Assembly (NCBI GenBank): GCA_019828545.1
Contig: JACVRA010000258.1
Span: forward strand, 124,001-188,000
Reading direction: 5' to 3'
DNA from: Paracamarosporium sp. OC-R06-R3
Taxonomy: Eukaryota > Ascomycota > Dothideomycetes > Pleosporales > Didymosphaeriaceae
DNA length: 64,000 nt
The notes under the pieces were generated by a model, which searched no databases, had not been told where the DNA came from, and worked only from the letters and a program-made list of their open reading frames with translations. Shown here in pieces: positions 34,002 to 44,900 of this stretch (its first letter is position 1; each line of letters starts with the position of its first letter). The translations under genes were made by a program, and so were the position numbers.

Positions 34002-37000
34002 ATGACGAATGACGAGAGACTGCCCAACGGCGGGGATGATGCTTCCCCGCCCCCACAACACCCACCGTCATACAGCGAAAGCGTACCGGAGCTCCCTGGC
34101 GACACTCCCACGAGCTCGACGCAGCAGAATGGCGCTCCGAGCAATGCGCAGCGGCCGGAAAGGCCGCAAGCGAAGCCCGAGGGTTCTGCCTATGCCAGCT
34201 CGTACCGCCCGGGCGAAGCGCAGGAGCACCTCCGACCAGCGTGCGAACATTCACCATGTCAGTCTGTCCAGTACTGACCCGCTGCCAGAACCGCCACAGA
34301 GAGCCACCACGACCTGAGCACCGTCGCCCACGACGCCCCCGCCGACCAGCCCCCGCCGGCGTACAGCGAGTTCCCAGGCACCATCACAGACGAAGGCGGC
34401 CAGCTCGGCGCAAATGCCACAGTCGCCGACGACGGCCGAGTCAACATCCGCATCGACCAGAAGAGCCGCGGCCTGTCCCAGCTCATCGTTCCCCAGCTCC
34501 AGCGCCAGCTCACCCGCGTCCAGCACGAGCCCGCACCCCCGCCTCCCTACATCCCAGAATCGCTCGGTGGAGCTCCCGGCCAAAGACCGCCTCCCCCGCT
34601 AAACGTCGTCATACAAGTCGTCGGTTCAAGAGGAGATGTGCAGCCTTTCGTGGCGCTGGGCAAGGTGCTCAAGGAAACCTACGGCCATCGCGTGCGACTG
34701 GCGACACATGCAACGTTCAAGGACTTCGTTTCTGAGAATGGGCTGGAGTTCTTCAGTATTGGTGGCGACCCGGCGGAGCTCATGGCCTTTATGGTCAAAA
34801 ATCCTGGGCTGATGCCGGGCTTTGATACGCTGCGTAGCGGCGAGGTGGGCAAACGCCGAAGAGGCATCGCTGAGATTCTGCGCGGGACGTGGCGATCGTG
34901 CATGGAGACTGGCGATGGGTTGGGCGTGGATCCCCTCAAGCAGACTATTGAAGAGTGGATGGGCATTGAGGATCAGCTACCGGATGAGCTCAAGAAACCT
35001 TTTGTTGCGGACGCCATCATCGCCAATCCGCCTAGCTTTGGTCACTTGCACTGCGCGGAGAAGCTGGGCATACCGCTGCACATGATGTTCACGTGAGTTG
35101 ATTTGCACCTTGGGTTTTCAGCGGAAGCTGACCATGATAGAATGCCATGGTCCCCGACACAGCAGTTTCCACACCCGCTAGCCAACATTCAAACTTCTAA
35201 TGCGGATGCAACCATCACCAACTTCATGTCGTATATCCTTGTTGATATGCTGACATGGCAGGGTTTGGGGGATCTGATCAATAGGTTTCGCAAGGATGTC
35301 CTTAATTTGGACCCCATCAGCTTGATCTGGAGTCCTGCCATGATGGAGAGGTTGAAGATCCCACACACGTACTGCTGGTAATTTACATCTGTCCGTTCTG
35401 CTGATTTATGTACGCTAACGTAAACATCAGGTCTCCTGCATTGATTCCCAAACCCAAAGATTGGGCGCATCACATATCCATTGCTGGTTTCTTCTTCCTC
35501 TCTTTGGCACAGAATTACACGCCAGCTCCAGATCTTGCCGAGTTTCTTGCAGCTGGCGAACCACCGGTGTATATCGGTTTTGGTTCAATTGTAGTCGATG
35601 ATCCAAATGCAATGACTACGCTCATTTTCGACGCAGTCAAAGCAACTGGAAGGCGAGCGCTCGTTTCCAAGGGCTGGGGTGGCCTAGGAGGTGACGATCT
35701 CAACGTACCCGAAGGAGTCTTCATGCTCGGCAATGTCCCACATGACTGGCTGTTCCAGCACGTCGCAGCTGTTGTACACCACGGTGGCGCCGGTACCACT
35801 GCCGCAGGCATAGCTGCCGGTCGGCCCACTGTCGTCGTACCCTTCTTCGGCGACCAGCCTTTCTGGGGAGCTATGGTGGCCAAAGCCGGCGCTGGCCCCG
35901 ATCCCATACCGTACAAGGATCTCACCGCGGAGAAACTGGCCAATGCCATAAACGACGCCTTGAAACCGGAGTCGCTCGACAAGGCCAAGGAGCTTTCGGC
36001 CAAGATCTCGAAGGAACAAGGTGCCCACAATGGAGCTCAGTCGTTCCATCAGATGCTCAAGTATGATGATTTGAGGTGTGCTGTTGCGCCGAATCATCCT
36101 GCTGTTTGGAGAGTCAAGCGTACTCAGGTCCGTTTGAGTGCTAAGGCTGCGACGGTGTTGACTCAGGAGGGGGAACTTAGCTTCTCTGATCTCAAACTCT
36201 TCCGCCCGCGCGAATATACTCCTGATGAAGGCCCTTGGGACCCAATCACGGGTGCTGCCTCTGCCCTCGTTGGAACTGCTGGACAAATGATGATGGGAGT
36301 GGCAGATTTCCCTATTGAAACTCTGAAACTCCTCAACATTCATCCCGACTCCTCCCGCAAGGGCAAAGGTAAAGCGAAACAGACTGAAAACGGCAGTACA
36401 TCTCAATCTACTTCGCGGGCTGGTGGCGAGCCTGCATCGAGGGTCACCACGAATACTGCATCAGGAGTGGCTAGCAGCAACACCTCAGTCACCGCTTTGC
36501 AAGAACCAACTACACCCGAGGGCCGTAGTGGTACTTTGTCTCAGATCCCAACTGCATCTAATCCTACCAGTCCCCGCCCAGACACCGATCGGACTGGCTT
36601 CATGGCTCAAGCAATGGCGCAGTCTTCTCAAGTCTCGCACTCACGATCACCCTCGCGAGATCGCGCTCGTCTCCATCCAGGATCCACCCAGAGCCGTTCC
36701 GCATCGGGATCAGTTTCAGAGGTACGCGATAGGTCAGGTTCGGTCTTTTCTGATAAGACGAGCTTTGGGGAGAGGTTCAGCAATATGAATCAAGACTCCA
36801 TCGTTGGTACTGGCAAAGGTGTTGGCCGCATCGTTGGCGCAGGCTTCAAATCACCGCTGGACTTTTCATTGAACGTTGCCCAAGGATTTCACAACGTGCC
36901 GAAGTTGTATGGTGGTGAAGTGAGGCAGGTTGATAAGGTCACTGACTTGCAGAGTGGCCTAAAGACCGCGGCCAAGGTAAGCCCCCTCTATCCGTTAATG

Positions 37001-38380
37001 AGCGATTTTTGACAATGCCAACAGCAATTCGGATTCGGTCTTTACGACGGCATAGCTGGTATTGTAACAGACCCGTACAAGGGCGCAAAGAAAGAAGGTG
37101 GCTTGGGCTTCGTCAAGGGTGTCGGTCGCGGTATCTTCAGCGTCCCCTTCCGTGTCATGGGCGGTGCTTGGTCCGTCCCAGCGTACGCCATGAAAGGTCT
37201 ATACCAAGAAATGCTCAAGAATCAGGGCTCTGGTGTGCAGAATTATATTATCGCTGCACGCATCTCGCAGGGCTATGATGAGGCTTCGGCGTTGTCGCCG
37301 TCTGAAAAAGCCGACATTGTCAGCAGATGGAGGTGCATCAAGACGAATGTCAAGAAGAAGAAGAACCCGGGAGAAGAACAGCTGCAAGCCATACACAGCT
37401 ACATGTCGGAGAAGCGGGAGAAGAAGGAGAAGAAAGATCGCTGGGCGAGATTCAAACGGAGTGAGACTGCTACTGGTGCTCAAGATGTTCGTCTTTACGC
37501 GACAGAGGGCAGGGGCTCCCTGGACTTTCCTGAACCTGTGGTTCGTACCGATACTGCAGCAAGCACAGCGACGGCAGCATCCACCAGAGGGATCCACAAT
37601 CCCATACACCTTCTTCACCACGCACATACTTATCCGGAGCCCGCCCCCCCGCAGCACAATGCACCAGCTCCCCAGCAAGCCGAACTCCTCGGCGACGACG
37701 AAGCAGCCGAGCGCCACGAACTCGAAGCCGCAATCAAGGCCTCCGTCGCCGAAACCTCGCGCGGCAACCCCGAAGAAGACGAGCTCATCGCACGCGCAAT
37801 CCGCGCCTCGATGGTCGAGCTCCAGCGGGAGCCGGAAAAAGGGGAAACCGAGGAAGAAGCGCTGCAGCGCGCGATGAACGCCAGCATGGAAGAAGCACAG
37901 AAGAGCGGCGTCTCGGCCGAAGAACAGCGCATCCTCGAAGAAACACTGCGCGCCTCGATGCTCGACACGTCGCGTGCGCGCCGCGAGCACGGCACAGACT
38001 CCGAGTGGGACTCCTCCGACACCGAAGACGACGAGGACTACCAGCGCATACTCGCCGAGTCGGAGAAACTACATCATCTACATTCCAAAGAGGGAAATGC
38101 GGATGAGTACTTCAGCAGTGTGGTGGGCGCGCGGGACTCGGTCGATGCGAGGGAGGAAGAGGCTAACAGGGAGGAGGAAGATGCGCTTCGCAAGGCGATC
38201 GAGGAGAGTGAGCGCCAGGACAGGGAGCGTAGACAAGAGCTCGAGAAGCAGCAGACCGAGGAGGATATCGTTATGGAGTATGTCAAGAAGCAGAGTCTTG
38301 CGGAGGCGGCGCATAGACGGAGGTGGGAGGAGGGGAGGGATACGCTGGGGGAGAGCTCCGGCGCAGGCGGGTCGGCGTAG
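34002..38380 (+). CDS. Sterol 3-beta-glucosyltransferase-like protein with C-terminal UIM array
   Basis: Five exons (34002-34240, 34289-35092, 35141-35377, 35431-36976, 37025-38380), four introns of 48-53 bp, give 1393 residues. After a disordered Pro-rich N-terminus, the GT28/GT1 fold starts near residue 184 (IQVVGSRGDVQPFVALG) and the UDP-sugar site lies near 542-575 (VVHHGGAGTTAAGIAAGRP, FFGDQPFWG). A Ser-rich linker leads to a segment near 890-1010 (LDFSLNVAQGFHNVPKLYGG, QFGFGLYDGIAGIVTDPYKG) resembling the C-terminal region of Vps13/Atg2-type lipid transfer proteins. The acidic tail has about five ubiquitin-interacting-like motifs, e.g. LEAAIKASVAE, LIARAIRASMVEL, LQRAMNASMEEA, LRKAIEESE. 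No PH/GRAM domain as in Atg26. Expected to glucosylate ergosterol or a related lipid at membranes. Confidence 0.9.
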
Positions 38381-38757
38381 GTTGTTTGTTTGTTTGTTTG
38401 TTCGGGTCTGGCTGGTGGGTGGGTGGGTGTGGGTGGCGCTTAGTGCTATATATGATACCCGTGAAATGGACGAGCATATGGTTTCTTTGGTCCTGTGGAT
38501 GAGGCTTTGGTTGGATGGGTGGTGTGCGTGTCGTATTTGTTGCTGTTACTGGCACTCGCCCGGGCGTACCTAAACGCTTATGCGGCACAGCTAAGCCCCA
38601 TGTGGCGCCTTGTTGTAGACTAAAAACTAATGTCTAGGATTACACCTCCATCCTTAGGCTACCACGCTCAATCCCGACGACCTTCAATATCCTGAGTCGC
38701 GGCCCTTCGCACCAAGCCTTATGAACACACAACCACCACACCACACCGCGCCAGACC
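38381..38757. other. Intergenic with GTTT and GGGT runs
   Basis: Starts with a short GTTT microsatellite and GGTG/GGGT run right after the stop codon (38382-38435). No gene; terminator of the upstream gene and promoter of the ankyrin gene. Confidence 0.4.
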
Positions 38758-39426
38758 ATGATCCCTCCACCTATCGACTCAAGGCCTCAACACTGGCCGC
38801 TCTCAAAAGAATTCATCACTGCCCTCCGTCAGCCGGGTACAGACCGCTTCGCAGCCGCAGCCGCCTTACTCGACCAGGGCGCCGACATCAACGGGTTGCA
38901 CGAAATGTCATATCATCGTGGCCCCCTAGGCCCCAAGGTATCCCGCGAGCAAGTCACAGCGCTATACGACGCCGCAAGCCGCGCCGACTACGACGCCGTG
39001 CGCTTCCTCCTCGACAAAGGCGCTGATGTCAAAGTAAGAAACCGGACTGGCATGAGCATTGCCTTCGGGCTGTTTCCGTTTCAAAATGCGATTGCTACGC
39101 TGCGCGGACTGGATGGTATGAGGACGAGTAAGGATGTGAGGATCGTGCTCTTGGCTGAGGAGATGTTTGGGGTGGAATCGGAGGCGGAGTTTGTGCGGAG
39201 GCGCGATGCGTTTGATAGTCTTTTGGGGTATTATCCGTATAATTCTTCGACGCTGTTTAAGCCTGTGATTGAGAGGGTTGGCGGCGGTGGTGGTGGTGGA
39301 CGGGGGGGAAAGGTGGTGAAGAAGCGGTCGAGGAATGCGGAGGGGGATGGTGGTGCTGGTGCTTTGGGGGGCGGGAAGATGCGGTATGGACTGAGGGAAA
39401 GGAATAAAGATGTTTCGTATGTCTGA
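38758..39426 (+). CDS. Small ankyrin-repeat protein, 222 aa
   Basis: Intronless frame with two ankyrin-like units: AAAALLDQGADINGLHEM and ALYDAASRADYDAVRFLLDKGADVKVRN. The remainder is helical and then a Gly-rich, Lys/Arg-rich tail (GGGGGGGRGGKVVKKRSR), encoded by a GGT/GGC run. Ankyrin repeats mediate protein binding; no catalytic domain is seen. It precedes a much larger ankyrin protein on the same strand. Confidence 0.75.
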   Translation: MIPPPIDSRPQHWPLSKEFITALRQPGTDRFAAAAALLDQGADINGLHEMSYHRGPLGPKVSREQVTALYDAASRADYDAVRFLLDKGADVKVRNRTGMSIAFGLFPFQNAIATLRGLDGMRTSKDVRIVLLAEEMFGVESEAEFVRRRDAFDSLLGYYPYNSSTLFKPVIERVGGGGGGGRGGKVVKKRSRNAEGDGGAGALGGGKMRYGLRERNKDVSYV

Positions 39427-40585
39427 GGAAGTTGAGTGACTGCGCAGATGGATAAAATGCACGGTCGCATGTACGCAGCCGCAGTTGCAGCTGCAGCGCA
39501 TCAGCAGCTAACCTACCGTTATCCTATAACCGCACCCATCCCGTCCGGTCTATAGGTTATACCTTAGTATAATAGGATTAATCATGCTCATAGTTCCTTG
39601 GGTTTCATACTTCTTTAGTGTAAGTTAAGTGTGTTTGTGTCAGTTATCTTCATTCCCGCCAGCCTTGTCTAGCACAGCATAGTACAGCCTGACCTCGCCT
39701 CGTCCAACCTGGCACAGATCAGCCCAACCCCTCTTCGTTCAGCCTAACTATTATATTATCCTCTAATTCACCGTATGTTTCGATTATGCACTTTCCACGT
39801 CGAAGGAGGGAGGATGAGATGTGCGGGTGGTATTTGCTGGGCTACGAGGTGGTTTTTTGATACCTGATCATACGCCCGCCAGCTGTGCGCTGTGCGAAAT
39901 GGAGGGTCCGGGGGTGGGGCGACAATGAGTTTGGTTGGTGTACAAGTCTTTTGTTGTGACGTTGTGTTTGATGGGCCGGATATTGTTTGTTTTGAAACGC
40001 GTTGAGGTTTAGAGGTTTGATTTTTGAGGATGAGAATAGGTAGAAGGGAGGGGTGGCTGGCAATGGAGGCTAGTAGTGCGTTGGTGTTCGGATGTTTTTG
40101 TATTAGAGAAATAAGGAAAGTTTGTGGCTTTTACTAGGGAGGGTGGATACTGGTGAAGGATGAGTATGGTTATCTGTCGTACTCTTAGCGCCCCAGCAAG
40201 TATGTAGCATAGATGGAGTATTAGTGGCCAAAGAATGCGGCCATATACCATAGCAAGTCATGTGACTGCGGCCTTAACCGTCGAATCATTTGACAGAAGA
40301 ATACGATGGATGCATTTGCAACTTTTAGAAGCTACCAATCACAGATGCACACAGAATTACTCGTGATAGCTAAGCGAGCCATAGGGAGCATGCCTCATAC
40401 AGCCTACAAAGTCAGCCTAGGAGAGTCAACACTAGCTTCTATCACTTCTTCTTCCTACTTTCGGTCAAGCTCTTTGCTACCACCAAGTGCATGCATTACA
40501 TTGCTGTTTTTACGGATAAGATTTCTAACGATCAGAAACTCGACATAGCCTTCTTCGCTGAGCCACAAGGCTGTAGTCGAACATA
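39427..40585. other. Intergenic, 1.2 kb
   Basis: No gene supported. Includes a CTGCAG/GCAGC-rich palindromic patch (39476-39512) and a stretch of loosely repeated CAGCC(T/C) (39660-39750). Confidence 0.4.
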
Positions 40586-43500
40586 ATGAGCAGAAAGGCT
40601 GAAGAAGAAATATGGGATCCACACAGACAAGAATTGTCTCAACTACACGAGATGGACTTGAAGTCCCTCCCGTTCATAATGAACCATATGAAAAGTCAAC
40701 ATGGTCTCGAGAGAAGGTGAGGAACAATACGTGAGCTGTCACCCGATGCTTGTAACTGACGCCGCACAGCAAAGCGCAATATGAGAGAGTGTTCAAGAAG
40801 TGGGGCTTCAAGAAAAGAAACATCTCCAAGAATGTATGGGAACATATAGTTTCAGCTCTTTCGGAACGTGAAGAGAATGGGAAACCGCTTGCCATCGTAA
40901 AGATTCGAGGTGTACCGGTGCCGGAGGCGAAAATCAAGAAGCAGAGAAGAACCTACGCACCGACGGATTTTGAGCGACTACAACGGCGTAAGTTATCAGA
41001 TCCATTATAGTGACCAAACATCGGCTCATGGCACACAGGGTACAATCCTTCTTGTCGGCCTGCAACGCCACCCGGTATTGAGATACATACACCTCCGGCT
41101 GTGTCGCCCGCACCACAGGCAATGGATTATGAGCCCGATACAAGCGTCAACTCGTACCAAGCTACAGGATCTAACTTCGTCATCATCATACCAGAAGAAG
41201 CGAAGTTCTTAAGCGCTGAGAGAATCCCGTGGCACCAATTTCTACGGGCTTTCAACAAGCTTAGTGTATCTGCCGGGCATGATCATCCTGACCAGACCGC
41301 CTTGACTCCACACAACGCGTTTAAGATTTCGCCGACTTTTGAAAATTGGATCGAAGATATTTTTTGGATGCAGTACACGACCGATGAGTTTGACATACCA
41401 ATGCATCCTGCCGTCTATGACCCTACGCCTTACATAGCTCTCCGAAGAGACAGATACACAGGAATAAACCTTAATATCCGGAACGATCTCTCACCTTTTG
41501 GAAAGCAAGTTGAGCTACTTAAGCACGCCGTATATCTCATTTCTAACAATTTCGACACATCAAGGCTTGCCCCTGCAGTTGTTGAATTGGCTCGAGAGGC
41601 GCAAAACCGCGAGTTTCTTGGGCGGTTCATACGTAGCGGTCTTGCTACCGCTGAGGCTGTCGCAGAAAAGCTTTTGATCCCAGCAGCAGAGGGGAATAAC
41701 CTTCCATTGGTCGAATTACTACTGGATTTGAGCGTTGACATCAACTATGAAGAGTGCACACGCCAGAGTTCTATAACGGTGCTTCAGTATGCTATTAATA
41801 GGTGCAATGAGGATCTCTGTAGCATATTGCTTAAGCACGAAGCGTGTAATCTATCGCTAGGCAAGATGGCATGTGAACGATCGTATTGGGGAATGTCGCT
41901 GCTAAACTTCGCGATCCAGAAGTCAACCTTTGGCATTGTGAGCTGTATAATACGGTATCTCGATCATTGTACTCAAGGAATCTATACGGCTTATGATGAG
42001 GATAACTTCATTTCTGTTGCTTGGCGAGGAAATGTGGAGATGCTTGACTTGCTGATATCGAAACAACCCCGGATCTTCGAAAGGCTTAAGAAGACACCCT
42101 GGATACTATATGAGGCTGCCGCTTCAAACAGCGATCTCGCCATGGTGAGAAAACTACAAGCCAAGGGCCTCGATATTCGTGCGAGAAACTCCTTAGGCCA
42201 GGGTAGTCCCATGGTCTATGCTCTGTTCGGCGGGAATATTGAGGTCGCGAAATACCTTCTCGAAGCTGGTTGCGATATTAATTGCTACGCATCTCCCTGG
42301 GCTATCCCTGGACATCACGCCTACATTAAATTTATAAGGAAAGCCTGGGTGGGCCTATGTGCCCCTATCCATGCTGCCGTTCACATTCAGAACATCGAGT
42401 TCGTTCGACTTTTGATTGCGAACGGAGCCGCTCCAAATCGAGCTGGAAAGAGATATCCTATACAGCTCGCTTCAGGCACGGGCAACGTAGAGATAACTCG
42501 ACTGTTACTCGAGGCTGGGGCCTGCGTGGACTACGTGACCCCCCCTAATCAACTCAAGTTCGATTTTCCTGTTATATATGACAGTTATCATTGTTTTTCT
42601 CCAGAGAAGAGTGCGATACAGCTAGCACTATGCAAAGGCGATGAAGCAATATTCAAACTGCTCAAGGACGCCGGGGCCGACCTGACGATGACGCCCTCGT
42701 GCGCTTGTACGCGCCGCAAAGACGCCTCGTACAATAAAGATAAATCGCTAGAGATTGATGAAACCTACCGATGGCGATCAGAGGATAATCGATGCACGTG
42801 CGATCCTGAAGATGACAAAAATCAATTTGTCTGGAACCCATTGCTAAACGCAATTTATGGAAAGAACAAGAAACTCATTGTTCGAGTTCTAAAATTTGGT
42901 ACCGCAAACGGGATGGCATGGTTAACGAAAGGTTGTATAACTGCGTTACTAAGCAAACTTGACGGGGAGTTCGTTCATCAACTGATAGCAAGCAACATGA
43001 TCTCTCTTTCTTCTGAGGTCCATCACGAGCTACTGTTCCTAGCGATAAAAGAGAACTCAGAGGATAATTTTCAGAGAATCTTAATGAGCCAGGAGCTAAG
43101 CATTCAGACAATCGGTCATGCTTGCTATCAGGCAGTGAATTATAAAAGAGCAGGAATGGTACGCACCTTGCTAAGACTTGGTTGGTGGCCAGACGAGTCC
43201 TTAGATATTGGGATCAAGGACAAATTCTCCTACGCGTCTATGCCGTTATATCACAAATTGGGCGCAAAGAATTTGTGGAAAGGGAAGCCTGTTCTCAGAA
43301 TTGCTCTTGAACACGAACTCGATGCGATTATACGCATCATATCCGATCACTACGAGAATCTCACCAACAGAGCGCGGGAACCAACGAACAGAAAGCATTT
43401 CCAGCAAGCATACGGCATAGCTGTTCGGTATGGCAACATTCTCATGACGCAAATGCTTGCAGATGCAGTTGGTATAGATGAAGTACTACATTGGAAGACA

Positions 43501-44220
43501 ACGCCTGCATTGATGACCATATGCTATACTTCGGCGCTCGGTTTATCAGCACAATGCAAGCAATATGAGGTTGTGAATTGGCTCCTAGACAATGGAGCCG
43601 ATCCTACCTCCCAAAATGAGATCTCCGGAGATGTGGCTCTAGCTCATTCTGCCCTTCAATGTGCTTCAAGAGATGGGAAGATCGCAGTGGTTGGAAGGCT
43701 GCTAAGAGGCGGCGCCAACGTAAATTCTGGACCCGCCAAATACTTTGGCGCTACAGCGCTCCAGTTTGCGGCTATAAATGGTCGATTCGATATAGTTGAC
43801 CTCTTACTTAGTGCCGGGGCCGACCTCAACGCACCACCCGGGGAGTTTGAGGGCAGATCAGCAATCGAGGGCGCCGCTGAAGCTGGCCGCTTGGACATGG
43901 TGAGCTATCTACTTGAGCTGGGGGCAGGTGAGGTTCTCAAGGGCATTATGAACACTAACTATCGGAGGACAGTGTACAGGGCGTGGCAGCATGGTCATCA
44001 CGCTCTGGGTCGGATGATCCAGAAGTGGAAGGCTGACCACGATCAGGACTACTCAGACCAACGAGACTCTATCCAAGCTGTTCTGGAAACAGTGACACCA
44101 GAGACTCTAATCTATACTGAGACTGTTGAATCAGAGCTCAAGAGGGTCAACGTTCTGAATGTATGCAGTCGCTGTGTATCTAGGGAATGGGGTTGGAATT
44201 ATATGAAAACAATATACTAA
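40586..44220 (+). CDS. Clr5-domain ankyrin-repeat protein, 1176 aa
   Basis: Three exons (40586-40716, 40770-40987, 41039-44220), introns 53 and 51 bp. The N-terminus from the ATG at 40586 (MSRKAEEEIWDPHRQELSQL) plus KAQYERVFKKWGFKKRNIS is a clear Clr5 domain, a fungal N-terminal helical module of unknown, possibly DNA-related role. The rest carries many degenerate ankyrin units, clearest at the end: YEVVNWLLDNGADPTSQNE, GKIAVVGRLLRGGANVNSGP, GRFDIVDLLLSAGADLNAPP and GRLDMVSYLLELGAGE. No stop or frameshift in 3.2 kb of exon 3. Clr5-ankyrin genes are expanded in filamentous ascomycetes with few defined functions. Confidence 0.88.
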
Positions 44221-44412
44221 GACGTTTTGTCTCTTAATATAACTTTGACTGCAGCCCATTGCGAGCGCGTGTCCTTTGAATTTAGGTAGGCCAGTGTCTC
44301 AGCGACGATGGACCATAACGCAAATAGCAGATAGTCACCCTACAGAGCCACAGATAATTAATAGGGTCTACAGGATGTATCTAATCACATCATACCTATT
44401 CCGTTCCCACAC

Positions 44413-44730
44413 ATGCGACAGCCAGGATATGCGCCTGAGGAAGATCAGCCGTCTGCGCTGGACCTCGAACCTCAATATCATAAAATTTCTAAGATGTATC
44501 TCGTAGAGAAACGGATATTACAGATTGGAGATTCGCCAGGTCTACTTTCATTCGGGCAATACAGGCAGGCGGAGATCGAAGTGTTAGAATCAGAAGTGCA
44601 GTTCTACCAGGAGTATAGGATAGCTTGTCCCGCGGAAAGCTATAATCAGTATTCGCCGTTTGATGCTGTTAAAATTTCAATTCATTCAATCGTTATTATA
44701 TGGGGAACACTCTGGGGGTGGATTCTTAAC
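44413..44730 (+). pseudogene. Possible fragment of a DUF6594-like protein
   Basis: From the ATG at 44413 a frame reads MRQPGYAPEEDQPSALD and then RILQIGDSPGLLSFGQYRQAEIEVLESEV, whose pattern (large-residue block, then LxxLQ/Y-x-E-IxxLExE) resembles the start of fungal DUF6594 membrane proteins. The usual C-terminal transmembrane helices are absent because the next gene begins. It may be a truncated gene, or chance similarity. Confidence 0.3.
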
Positions 44731-44900
44731 CCTGTAACCCCAGACTTGGCGGCATCACGTGGGGCTTTCACATGCCTCGGCTTAACGGTCGAGTATGCAT
44801 CATCGCTCAGAGGTCCGACCGCACATGACAGACAACAACGCCGCACTATTGAATGCTCGAGACATGACAGTCTTCTGCAAGAGGATTCTCATGGCCAACA

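Noticed and set aside
36423..37990. Overlapping frames up to 263 codons inside the glucosyltransferase gene
   Set aside because: They are shadows of the repetitive Ser-rich and UIM coding sequence in other frames.
39476..39512. GCAGC/CTGCAG palindromic cluster as a CRISPR or repeat array
   Set aside because: It is short simple-sequence DNA with no regular spacers; nothing in the window resembles a CRISPR array.
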